Below are positions 1-7,055 of a stretch of DNA of 25,032 bases, in pieces (the first letter of the stretch is position 1; each line of letters begins with the position of its first letter). Under the pieces are notes generated by a model. The model had not been told where the DNA came from. It worked only from the letters and a program-made list of their open reading frames with translations, and made no database searches. This DNA is from JBHELT01 sp046262935. GTDB lineage: Bacteria > Actinomycetota > CADDZG01 > JAHWKV01. Made by a program: the position numbers and the translations under genes. The stretch spans positions 1 through 25,032 of the forward strand of contig JBHELT010000013.1 of the NCBI GenBank assembly GCA_046262935.1. Reading direction: 5' to 3'.

Positions 1-1644
1 GACCCGATCCACGTGTACGGCGAGCCCGACGTGCGCATCGCTCCCAATGGGGTGGTACATGTATCCGGTCCCCAGGGCACGGGAGTTCAAAGGTCCATCT
101 GGAACGTATCGGTGGACAACGCAGATTCGTTCAGGGTTGTGCAAGGTATCCCCGTAAATCAAGCAACTGTCCCCAACAAGAGCGAACTCGGCCCAGGCGG
201 AGGTGATACCGAGATCTCGATCTCGCGAGACAACAAAGTCTTCTTCAGCGATCTGTGGGCCCTCACGTGCTTCACCGCGGCCTCCACTCAAGACAATGGT
301 GCAAGCGTGGCTTCGAGTCCCAATGGATGTTCCCATCTCGGCGCCGATCGTCAATGGATGAGCGTGTTCGATCCCGTTCCTTCCGATGCTACAACTTCGC
401 TCTACATCGGCCCAAAGCCGCTCAACTATCAAAGTTACACATTGCAGACAGAGAGCGGCTCGCAGGTTGACATGAGTACCGACGGAGTCACTTATAACGA
501 GGCTGGTCGATATGGCGACGGGACCCTGGGCTTTAACGCTAACGATGGAACGTTGGTCGTGGATCAGCAGACAGGCAGGTTCCTCGCCCCGGTGGGTCAC
601 CAATCAACCGAACAAACGAAGTTCGGATTGGGTCTAGCGATCGGAACGCAGAGCCCCGATGGCAAGCTCACTTTTGAATACAAGATCGTCAACGATCAAC
701 TCGCCGGTAACCCGGGCCTCAAGTTCCCCGTCCTCGCACAAGACAAGGCACGCAATCTGTATATGGTGTGGACCGAAGATGCTCAGATGATCAACGTCGC
801 CGACAACGGTGACTTCGTTTACGACTGTCCGAAAGAGTCGGTCCAATACTGTTTCCATGTCTACTATTCGTACGCATCACCATCGGATCTTTGGACGCGT
901 TGGTCTGAACCGAGACGCATCGACCAGCCCCCTTCGATAACCAATGTTTTCCCGTGGGTGGCAGCCGGAGGCGATGGGATGATCGACGTCGTCTGGTACG
1001 GCACGGATCAGCGATTGCACCCAGCAGAACGCAAAGACCAGTCGTGGGATGTATTCATGTCTCAGATCGACCATGCCGATACGGCGTCGCCCCACATGGT
1101 GCAGTCGAAGGTCACGGACCACCCAAGCCATAAAGGGGACATTTGCATCCTAGGAACGGCGTGTTTTTTGGTCCAAGGCGACCGCAATCTCGCTGACTTC
1201 TTCATGGTTTCGATCGATAGCGAGGGAAGAGCGAGGATCGTTTTCAACGACACATCGAATGGCATATCCCAGAAGGGGTTCCAGTCAACGGTGCCAGGCT
1301 TAGTTGACCATCCGGGGGCTGCAGTCGTAACGCTTGCAACCCAACAAACCGGTCTAAACGCTTGGAACGGGCAACCTCTGATGGCGAAGGAAACCACGAC
1401 TCCAACGAAGTCGATAACTGACCCGATCGGTGATGCCTTGTTCAAACCACTTGCCGGCTCGAATCTCGATGGGTTTGATATCAAAGCAGTGGACTTGGAG
1501 ATGATCGACGACATCCTGCACGTTCGCATCACCACCGAAGGAGACAACCTTGGCGCCGCAGCCTTAGCGGCAGGTGGAGCATTCGGTGAATTGGTGGTTC
1601 GTTGGCAGTATGCAGGCAAACTCTATTTCGCCGCGGTGGAATAG
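1..1644 (+). CDS. Sialidase-like (BNR/Asp-box) secreted protein, 5'-truncated, ends at in-frame TAG
   Basis: The frame is open from the first base, and the residues before the GTG at 13 (DPIH) read smoothly into the protein, so the start lies outside the window. About 547 codons are visible. The composition (many Trp/Tyr/Asp/Gly, short beta-strand blocks, an Asp-box-like segment STDGVTY and a GADRQWM block) suits an extracellular beta-propeller of the sialidase/BNR superfamily; substrate and catalytic activity cannot be judged from this part. The frame stops at TAG 1642-1644, but the same frame stays open to 2124 and carries what looks like the natural C-terminus with a membrane anchor. The protein is therefore either prematurely terminated or completed by readthrough. 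Family assignment is moderate; the enzyme name is uncertain. Confidence 0.6.
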   Translation, partial: DPIHVYGEPDVRIAPNGVVHVSGPQGTGVQRSIWNVSVDNADSFRVVQGIPVNQATVPNKSELGPGGGDTEISISRDNKVFFSDLWALTCFTAASTQDNGASVASSPNGCSHLGADRQWMSVFDPVPSDATTSLYIGPKPLNYQSYTLQTESGSQVDMSTDGVTYNEAGRYGDGTLGFNANDGTLVVDQQTGRFLAPVGHQSTEQTKFGLGLAIGTQSPDGKLTFEYKIVNDQLAGNPGLKFPVLAQDKARNLYMVWTEDAQMINVADNGDFVYDCPKESVQYCFHVYYSYASPSDLWTRWSEPRRIDQPPSITNVFPWVAAGGDGMIDVVWYGTDQRLHPAERKDQSWDVFMSQIDHADTASPHMVQSKVTDHPSHKGDICILGTACFLVQGDRNLADFFMVSIDSEGRARIVFNDTSNGISQKGFQSTVPGLVDHPGAAVVTLATQQTGLNAWNGQPLMAKETTTPTKSITDPIGDALFKPLAGSNLDGFDIKAVDLEMIDDILHVRITTEGDNLGAAALAAGGAFGELVVRWQYAGKLYFAAVE

Positions 1645-2124
1645 TCCGCTGCTGGGATGACTCCTTCCTATTACGCAGGAGCAACCGAAAGTGTCGACCT
1701 TTGCTCTGTGTCATTGTGCGATCCCCACTACCTGATCTACCCATCTCCGCCGGCTGGGGGAAGTCAGGTTCAAGGAGAGAAGCGACACACGAGCTCGTCT
1801 GTATACGACATCGCCGTTCCGGCCGCGGCCGTAGGGGGCATAAACAAAGACAGCCTCCTCGAAGAGGTGATGGGTTTTGGCACCTCATCAGCTGCGAGCT
1901 CGTCGGTCATCTTGACGAACGCTCAAGCAGACGCTGACTCGGTTCCACTCATGATCGAAGGGACCAAGACCTTCAATTTCGCGGCGGCTACGGTTTCGGC
2001 ATTCCGGTCGAACCGTGACTTGGCACCCACCGGGGCATCTGCCTGGTGGGTGATGTCAGCACTTGTATCGATCATCGTCGCCCTAGGTTCGGTCCGCAGG
2101 CCAAGAGGCCTTCGGAAGGCATGA
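1645..2124 (+). pseudogene. In-frame C-terminal continuation of the sialidase-like gene, with membrane anchor
   Basis: This stretch is in the same frame as the preceding gene and separated from it only by TAG 1642-1644. It reads SAAGMTPSYYAG, continues with a Cys-containing block (DLCSVSLCDPHYL), a region rich in Ser/Ala/Val, and ends in a hydrophobic segment (SAWWVMSALVSIIVALGSV) followed by a basic tail (RRPRGLRKA). That is the layout of a C-terminal single-pass anchor for an exported protein with the tail in the cytoplasm. An ATG occurs at 1657, but no convincing ribosome-binding site precedes it, so independent translation looks unlikely. I interpret it as the 3' part of one gene split by a nonsense codon. 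A sequencing error or true stop-codon readthrough are the alternatives. Confidence 0.6.
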
Positions 2125-2233
2125 GATATGTCCATGCGGGACAAAATAGTCAATTCCCACGGCGATCTGGGGATTGTTTTGGGTCTCGGCAGGGTTCATG
2201 ATGTGATTCCATCCATTCGGGGGAGTTAGATCC

Positions 2234-2950
2234 ATGAGGAAATCCAGCCGCTCGTTAGGCCTTTTGTCGATCGTCGTCTTTCTTTTCACCGCCGCAAGTC
2301 CGGCTAGCGCCAACAACAGCTGGGGCGGGTATCACTGGGCACGTCAGTCGAACCCTTTCACCGTGAAACTCGGCGACAACGTCAACTCGAATTGGGATGC
2401 ATACCTCGCGGGCGCCTCGACCGACTGGACTACATCGGACGTGCTGGACACAACGGTTGTTCCCGGAAGCGTCAACAATGTAAAGAGGTGCAATCCGCCA
2501 GCTGGCCGGGTCGAGGTTTGCAACGCAAGTTACGGCAACAACGGATGGCTGGGTATCGCTGGGATCACTCTTTCAGGCGGCCACATCACTTCGGGATACG
2601 TGAAACTGAATGACACCTACTTCAACACCGCCACCTACAACAAGCCCGAGTGGAGGCAGCTGGTTACCTGCCAAGAGATCGGGCACACCTTCGGATTGGA
2701 CCATCAGGACACCACGTTCGATAACCCGAACCTTGGCACCTGCATGGACTACACCAATAACCCACTCGGCCCCCCCGACAACACGCACCCGAACGCTCAC
2801 GACTACCAGGAACTAGACACCATCTACGCGCACCTCGATTCTTCGACGACGGTACAGTCATCTGCGCCAGGTGGGTCGAACAAGTCGCGAGTTGAAGATG
2901 TCGATGAGCACGGCAACGGCACCATCACGTTCATCCTGTGGGTCAGTTAA
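2234..2950 (+). CDS. Secreted metzincin-like zinc-protease homologue with QExxH motif
   Basis: 238 residues. The N-terminus is a Sec signal peptide: basic MRKSSR, hydrophobic LLSIVVFLFTA, and a likely cleavage after ASPASA (about residue 26). Residues 147-157 read QEIGHTFGLDH, which is the metzincin signature HExxHxxGxxH with the first His replaced by Gln; Glu148, His151 and His157 remain. The segment TCMDYT (Met171) could be the Met-turn. Cys86, 96, 146 and 170 could form two disulfides. The start ATG at 2234 is preceded by a GGGGGAG ribosome-binding site about 7 nt upstream. The gene is monocistronic by appearance and converges with the hydrolase-cyclase gene 15 nt away. A matrixin-like exported peptidase fold is likely; whether it still binds zinc and cuts peptides is uncertain because one ligand is missing. 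Confidence 0.7.
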   Translation: MRKSSRSLGLLSIVVFLFTAASPASANNSWGGYHWARQSNPFTVKLGDNVNSNWDAYLAGASTDWTTSDVLDTTVVPGSVNNVKRCNPPAGRVEVCNASYGNNGWLGIAGITLSGGHITSGYVKLNDTYFNTATYNKPEWRQLVTCQEIGHTFGLDHQDTTFDNPNLGTCMDYTNNPLGPPDNTHPNAHDYQELDTIYAHLDSSTTVQSSAPGGSNKSRVEDVDEHGNGTITFILWVS

Positions 2951-2965
2951 ATCGACCAAAGGGAC

Positions 2966-4297
2966 TCACGCTTTCACCGCCAATAGGTTCCACTCTTCAT
3001 CGAGACCCTTCATAGCGTGCGACCCGCGGTCTTCGAATGCCAACCCGGAGCCCGCAACAAGGTCTTTGACCGTGCGGGAAACAAGTACTTCACCGGGTGC
3101 CGCAACATCGCAGATCCTCGATGCGGTGTGAACCGCGATGCCCCCCACATCGTCGCCAATCACATCGCATTCGCCTGTATGGATCCCGACTCGGATGTCG
3201 ATCCCCAGACTCTTGACGGCCACGGTGAGTTCGAGCCCACAGCGGATGGCGCGCGCAGGCCCGTCGAACGTCGCTAAGAACCCGTCGCCCGTGGTCTTGA
3301 TCTCAACGCCGCGATGACGCGAGAGAGCCTGCCGCACAAGATCGTTGTGCGCGCCAAGCAATTCCTTGAACCTCGAGTCGCCCAGAGTTTTGGCGGCGCG
3401 CGTTGAATCGACGATGTCGGTGAACATAACCGTTGCGAGGATGCGGTCTACCACCTCGGCCGGGCGGACGCCAGTGACGAACTCTTCCAACTCCTGCAGG
3501 ATCGCAGTTGAGTCGCCGCCCATCATGTTGTGGTCGGTGCCTTCGAACTCGACGTATCTTGAGAGGGCGATGCTCTGTGCCAGATGCCTGCCCGCGCGAA
3601 CGTTTACCACCCTATCCCCCCTTCGATGCATGACCAATGTGGGAACGTGGACCGACGGAAGGACATCTCTGATGTCGAGATCGAGGAACATCTGGTAGAT
3701 CTGGCCCGCCATCTGAGGACTGGCTGACTGCCTCTCGAGGCGCGCATAAAACTTTACCGCCTCTGGGTCATCGGCAAGGCTGGGCGAGAACATCTCGATC
3801 GTTGCCCCCTGGCCCCAGAAAGGGGCGATGAGCTCTTCATTCGAGCGCAAGAGTTCATCGGCTGGAACTCCCCACGGATAGTCTTCAGCCCAGGTTGAAC
3901 GGGCCATGCCCCCGTACAAGACAAGGGCCTGGGTGCGTTCCGGGTATGTCGCCGCAAAAAGAGCAGCCATCATCGCTCCCTCCGACAACCCGAAAAGCAC
4001 GGTCTTCTTAGACTCGGCCGCATCCAAGACCGCCAAGACGTCTTGCATCCTTTGTTCAAGCGTTGGCGCGGTGGGGACCGGATCTGAAAGTCCAACTCCC
4101 CGCTTGTCGAACAGGATGACCCGAGCGAAGCGACTCAGGGTTTGCATCATCTCTCGGAACTTCGGGTTGTCCCATGCAAGGTCAAGGTGTGAGATGAAAC
4201 CTGAAACTATCACCAGATCATTGGGTCCAGCGCCATAGGTCTGATAAGCGATGTTGACACCTTCACTTGTCACGTATCCAACATCGGGCCGGTCCAT
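2966..4297 (-). CDS. Alpha/beta hydrolase fused to class III adenylate/guanylate cyclase
   Basis: 443 residues from ATG 4297. Residues about 10-275 are an alpha/beta hydrolase: nucleophile elbow GLSEG (Ser105), Asp in HRRGDRVV and His256 in GTDHNM complete a plausible triad. From about residue 284 there is a class III nucleotide cyclase domain: FTDIVDST (292-299, first metal Asp), IKTTGDGF (second metal Asp338 preceded by a Lys of the type that reads the purine), then RVGIHTGE and GIAVHTASRI. In the last motif the position usually occupied by the transition-state Asn is His, with Arg kept. Hydrolase-cyclase fusions of this kind are known from mycobacteria and soil bacteria; the hydrolase part is often considered a ligand-sensing module. 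It lies directly downstream of the epimerase gene. A TTG at 4309, overlapping the epimerase stop as TTGA, is an alternative start. Confidence 0.85.
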   Translation of the reverse strand: MDRPDVGYVTSEGVNIAYQTYGAGPNDLVIVSGFISHLDLAWDNPKFREMMQTLSRFARVILFDKRGVGLSDPVPTAPTLEQRMQDVLAVLDAAESKKTVLFGLSEGAMMAALFAATYPERTQALVLYGGMARSTWAEDYPWGVPADELLRSNEELIAPFWGQGATIEMFSPSLADDPEAVKFYARLERQSASPQMAGQIYQMFLDLDIRDVLPSVHVPTLVMHRRGDRVVNVRAGRHLAQSIALSRYVEFEGTDHNMMGGDSTAILQELEEFVTGVRPAEVVDRILATVMFTDIVDSTRAAKTLGDSRFKELLGAHNDLVRQALSRHRGVEIKTTGDGFLATFDGPARAIRCGLELTVAVKSLGIDIRVGIHTGECDVIGDDVGGIAVHTASRICDVAAPGEVLVSRTVKDLVAGSGLAFEDRGSHAMKGLDEEWNLLAVKA

Positions 4298-4305
4298 AGT
4301 CACAG

Positions 4306-5268
4306 TCAACCCAGCGCCGAGTCGTCTTGGCTGAAGTCGGACTCAGAAACCTGTGGCGGATTTGAGATGTGCCATTCGACCGTTGTCTTGATGGTTGCTT
4401 CGCGCCCTTGGCATCTCCATCCGAGCACACCGCGCGCTTTGGATGAATCGATCAGTACGTGTTGTGCAACCGAACCCGATAAGGCGAGGTCTTGCGGAAG
4501 GCTTTCATCTGGAACCTTAACCAATTCGATCGTTTCACCTGCTGCCTTGGCGATGGCGTTTGCCAGATCGCGCATCGTAAGTGTTGTGGGTTCGCCTAAG
4601 TTGAATATCTGGCCAGGCGCCTCATCGGATGCGATCGCCAAACAAACCCCCTTCGCCACGTCGCCCACATAGACGCGCGACCCCAGCCAATCACCGGCCC
4701 CAAAGGGTATGCGTCTGCGCTCAGCTCTAAGTCGGCCCAATATGAACTCTTCTCTTCGTTGATAGTCGTGTTCTCCATAAACGAACGGGAGCCTGAACAC
4801 CATCGCGTCACGGGATAGATACAACTGCTCAACATCGAGCTTGTCATAATCGTCCATGCCAGGGACGACACCACGATACGGATATCGTTTCGTGCGGACC
4901 AGTGAATCCTCGGCGAAAGGAACCGCCTGCAACGAAGTCCCCTCGTGCAGTCCTTGGAACCCAAGATAAACATCTACACTCGACAGAACAGCCAAACGCA
5001 CATCGGGCCCAACCGAATCCAGAACGGTCTGAGAATCGGCTGCCGTCAACGCGCGAGTGTCGATAAACACATCGGGTTGGAAACTCGATATCTCATCGGC
5101 ATGTTCCCGCAACCGATCTCGTTCGGCGTGAAGATGCTGGACCTCTGCAAGACCGGCGGGTTCGGTCTTGCCTCTATGGATCACAAGCACCTCATGCCGT
5201 TCGGCGACCAACTCATCGACGATAGCTCTGCCTATGAAAGCCGTACCCCCGAGAACTGCTATCCGCAC
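4306..5268 (-). CDS. NAD(P)-dependent epimerase/dehydratase family protein (atypical extended SDR)
   Basis: 320 residues with GTG start at 5268, supported by TTAGGAG 5-6 nt upstream. The N-terminus MRIAVLGGTAFIG is a Rossmann nucleotide-binding loop (GGTAFIG, residues 7-13), followed by VLVIHRGK at the second strand, the arrangement of extended SDR epimerases of the NAD-dependent epimerase/CSP41-like group. SSVDVY (96-101) matches the SDR active-site Ser strand. The catalytic YxxxK is not present in standard form: the nearest sequence is DDYDK (residues 139-143), with Tyr two rather than four residues before Lys. It could bind a nucleotide-sugar, but the substrate is unknown and catalysis by the usual mechanism is doubtful. 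The gene is followed within 8 nt by the hydrolase-cyclase fusion, suggesting cotranscription. Confidence 0.8.
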   Translation of the reverse strand: MRIAVLGGTAFIGRAIVDELVAERHEVLVIHRGKTEPAGLAEVQHLHAERDRLREHADEISSFQPDVFIDTRALTAADSQTVLDSVGPDVRLAVLSSVDVYLGFQGLHEGTSLQAVPFAEDSLVRTKRYPYRGVVPGMDDYDKLDVEQLYLSRDAMVFRLPFVYGEHDYQRREEFILGRLRAERRRIPFGAGDWLGSRVYVGDVAKGVCLAIASDEAPGQIFNLGEPTTLTMRDLANAIAKAAGETIELVKVPDESLPQDLALSGSVAQHVLIDSSKARGVLGWRCQGREATIKTTVEWHISNPPQVSESDFSQDDSALG

Positions 5269-5276
5269 GAAGGCTC

Positions 5277-5342
5277 CTAAAATCTCGAGATGAGATCGAG
5301 CAACAAGGTGTCGGGGTTGTCCAAACGCGCGGCCATCCTCAT
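5277..5342 (-). CDS. Possible small upstream ORF (21 aa) before the epimerase gene
   Basis: A short frame starts at ATG 5342 (second ATG at 5336) and ends at a TAG whose bases are part of the epimerase ribosome-binding site (TTTTAGGAG), 8 nt before the GTG start. The encoded peptide ends in LLLDLISRF and is amphipathic. The frame also stays open upstream of the ATG, so it could be the tail of a longer or decayed gene. Its position, with the stop codon next to the downstream SD, would suit translational coupling. No clear SD of its own is visible and there is no homology that I recognise, so the call is weak. Confidence 0.2.
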   Translation of the reverse strand: MRMAARLDNPDTLLLDLISRF

Positions 5343-5393
5343 CTGGGCGATCCTATCTGAGAACGAGGTGTAGTCGGACTCGATACAGAACGC

Positions 5394-5399
5394 TACTAT
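5394..5399 (+). promoter_or_regulatory. Putative -10 element for leaderless metallophosphoesterase mRNA
   Basis: TACTAT matches the actinobacterial TANNNT -10 pattern and ends exactly 6 nt before the ATG at 5406, which would place transcription start at or next to the A of ATG. No Shine-Dalgarno sequence precedes this ATG. No good -35 is visible. This is inference from spacing only. Confidence 0.4.
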
Positions 5400-5405
5400 C
5401 GAGCG

Positions 5406-6149
5406 ATGCGAGACTCTTTGTTCGCCGTTTTCTCGGATATGCACGGCAACGCCGTAGCATTGGATGCGGTCGTCGAAGATATAGCGCGCCTGGAGATCGA
5501 AAACGTCATCTGCCTAGGCGATGCGGTGCAGGGCGGGTCCGAACCAGAGCGCGTCGTCGAGATACTCAAGAAGATCGGCTGTCCGGTTGTTATGGGCAAC
5601 TCGGATGATTGGGTCTTGCATGGCAAGACCGTGGAGCAGGTCAATCCCGCGGCCGAACAGATACGCGATTGGACCCGTGAACGATTGGGGGCCGAAGGGC
5701 TCGCATACATCGGATCCTTCACTCCCACGGTCGAAGTGGATCTTGGGTACGGGCGGCGATTCCTTGGTTTCCACGGCTCTCCACGTTCCTACGATGAGGT
5801 GCTTCTACCAGAGACTTCGCGGGCTGAAGTAGACGATGCCCTTGCAGGCCATGATCAGGATGTGTTGGCAGGCGGACATGTGCACCTACAGTGGACGAGG
5901 ACCCTCGGCAACTCCATCTTCTTCAACCCCGGAAGTGCCGGGGTTGCATACAACAGGCACATGGATCCCGACAACTTCTATATCTATCCCTTAGCCGATT
6001 ACGCCGTCATCCACTCAACCGAAGAGGGATCGTCGGTTGAATTCAGACAGATACCATTCAACGTTGACCTTTTGGAAGAAGCGGCAACGAAAAGCGGCCG
6101 CCCTTACTCCGAGCGCGAAGGTGCGATGTACCGCCCAAAGCCGAATTGA
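5406..6149 (+). CDS. Calcineurin-like metallophosphoesterase (YfcE/MJ0936 type)
   Basis: 247 residues. The binuclear-metal phosphoesterase motifs appear in order: SDMHGN (Asp11, His13), CLGDAVQGG (Asp39), MGNSDDW (the GN[HS]D/E block near residue 65), GFHGSPR and GGHVHLQW (the GHxH block), then FNPGSAG, a strand typical of the YfcE/MJ0936 subgroup. These enzymes hydrolyse phosphodiesters or phosphomonoesters with Mn/Ni/Zn; the natural substrate is unknown. No signal peptide or membrane segment is seen, so it is cytoplasmic. The start at ATG 5406 agrees with family length; there is no SD, and a -10-like TACTAT lies at the right distance for a leaderless transcript. It ends before a strong shared terminator at 6164-6192. 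Confidence 0.85.
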   Translation: MRDSLFAVFSDMHGNAVALDAVVEDIARLEIENVICLGDAVQGGSEPERVVEILKKIGCPVVMGNSDDWVLHGKTVEQVNPAAEQIRDWTRERLGAEGLAYIGSFTPTVEVDLGYGRRFLGFHGSPRSYDEVLLPETSRAEVDDALAGHDQDVLAGGHVHLQWTRTLGNSIFFNPGSAGVAYNRHMDPDNFYIYPLADYAVIHSTEEGSSVEFRQIPFNVDLLEEAATKSGRPYSEREGAMYRPKPN

Positions 6150-6163
6150 TCGATCTCAATGAA

Positions 6164-6192
6164 AAAGCGGCCCCCGCGTTGGGGGCCGCTTT
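6164..6192. terminator. Bidirectional intrinsic terminator between convergent genes
   Basis: A perfect 12-bp inverted repeat, AAAGCGGCCCCC (6164-6175) and GGGGGCCGCTTT (6181-6192), encloses a 5-nt loop GCGTT. It lies 15 nt after the metallophosphoesterase stop and 22 nt from the VOC stop on the other strand. The A-tract on one side and T-tract on the other allow it to work in both directions, although the T-tracts are short. Confidence 0.9.
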
Positions 6193-6213
6193 CGCGTTCA
6201 CTGGATCGCTTTA

Positions 6214-6945
6214 CTACATGCCAGAGTACATGCCGAACGCATTGCCCTGAGGGTCTGCGAACAAAGCGATGGTTGTCTTCTCGTCAACCTTCATCGGCTC
6301 GACGATGGTCTTGGCGCCAAGTTCCGCCGCCGCGTCGAGATACTTCTGAAGGTCATCGACCTCGGCGTAAACGGTAACCACGCTCTTACCATCGCGTGCC
6401 GCGCTGATGCCACCGGGGATGCCGCGGTCTTTGACCTCGACCTGTCCGTAGTTCACGCCCTCTACTTCGGTTGACTTGATGTTCCAACCGAAAGCGTCGG
6501 CGTAGAACTTCTGCAACTTGGCCGCGTCCTTACCTAGGATCTCGAACCATGCCAGTGGCGGATTGCTCCCGGCCGAAACACCGGGGCCTTCTTGTCCAGG
6601 CTGAGCGGCAAGAACAAGTCCGTTGATGTTCCCATCGGGGTCCGAGAACTGAGCGAACGTGACCATCGGCAGAACGGTCGGCGGGAACTGGGTCTTTCCA
6701 CCTAGGCTCTCGATCTTCTTGAGAGCCGCGTCGAGGTCGGCCACCTCGATGTAGACCTTCACGCTTTGCTCGTCTTCGGCCTTGCCGAATCCACCGTTAA
6801 TACCACGGCCGCTTGCTGTGTCGACGACGGTATACGCGGGCTCGGGGATGGATTGAACGTTCCATCCGAACAGCTTCGAGTAGAACTCTCCCAGGGCTAC
6901 TGGGTCTGCGGTTGCGATCTCGAAATGAACAACAGGACTAGACAT
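6214..6945 (-). CDS. VOC family protein with two glyoxalase/bleomycin-resistance-like domains
   Basis: 243 residues. Two tandem vicinal-oxygen-chelate domains are visible: residues about 4-115 (VVHFEIATADPVALGEFY ... FSDPDGNINGLVL) and about 131-243 (LAWFEILGKDAAKLQKFY ... FADPQGNAFGMYSGM). Each begins with the typical F-E-I strand and the FY-x(3-5)-GW helix and ends with DPxGN. This layout is common in actinobacterial proteins annotated as hydroxylase or CFP30B-like; no specific substrate can be assigned. The start ATG 6945 is chosen because GAAGGAG lies 6 nt upstream; the in-frame start at 6990 would add 15 residues not typical of the family. It is convergent with the metallophosphoesterase and divergent from the methyltransferase. 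Confidence 0.85.
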   Translation of the reverse strand: MSSPVVHFEIATADPVALGEFYSKLFGWNVQSIPEPAYTVVDTASGRGINGGFGKAEDEQSVKVYIEVADLDAALKKIESLGGKTQFPPTVLPMVTFAQFSDPDGNINGLVLAAQPGQEGPGVSAGSNPPLAWFEILGKDAAKLQKFYADAFGWNIKSTEVEGVNYGQVEVKDRGIPGGISAARDGKSVVTVYAEVDDLQKYLDAAAELGAKTIVEPMKVDEKTTIALFADPQGNAFGMYSGM

Positions 6946-6965
6946 GGGTGCTCCTTCGGGTAGGT

Positions 6966-6982
6966 GCCCCCAGGAAGGGGGC
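6966..6982 (-). other. Hairpin in the 5' leader of the VOC gene, with upstream -10-like sequence
   Basis: GCCCCC (6966-6971) and GGGGGC (6977-6982) form a 6-bp stem with loop AGGAA, located about 20 nt upstream of the VOC start in its transcribed leader. A TATGAT hexamer on the minus strand (6998-6993) is a candidate -10 for this gene. The hairpin has no T-tract, so it is not a convincing terminator; a role in mRNA stability or translation is only a possibility. Confidence 0.3.
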
Positions 6983-7043
6983 CGGACCAAGCATCATATG
7001 ACAATCAGCGGTCCAAGTGATCCGCCATGTCAGGGCTCCGCAC

Positions 7044-7049
7044 TAAGAT
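7044..7049 (+). promoter_or_regulatory. Putative -10 element for leaderless methyltransferase mRNA
   Basis: TAAGAT ends exactly 6 nt before the ATG at 7056 and no Shine-Dalgarno sequence precedes that ATG. The spacing is the same as at 5394-5399 and 20078-20083. No clear -35 is visible. Confidence 0.4.
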
Positions 7050-7055
7050 AGGCGG

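Noticed and set aside
1062..1619. Minus-strand open frame opposite the sialidase-like gene
   Set aside because: No protein-like pattern, no SD; explained by codon use of the plus-strand gene.
5280..5300. CTCGA...TCGAG inverted repeat near 5283-5299 as an operator
   Set aside because: Only five base pairs per arm with a 7-nt spacer; too weak to support against background.
6966..6982. GCCCCC/GGGGGC hairpin as a terminator
   Set aside because: It is in a divergent promoter region between start codons, with no T-tract; kept only as a leader hairpin.
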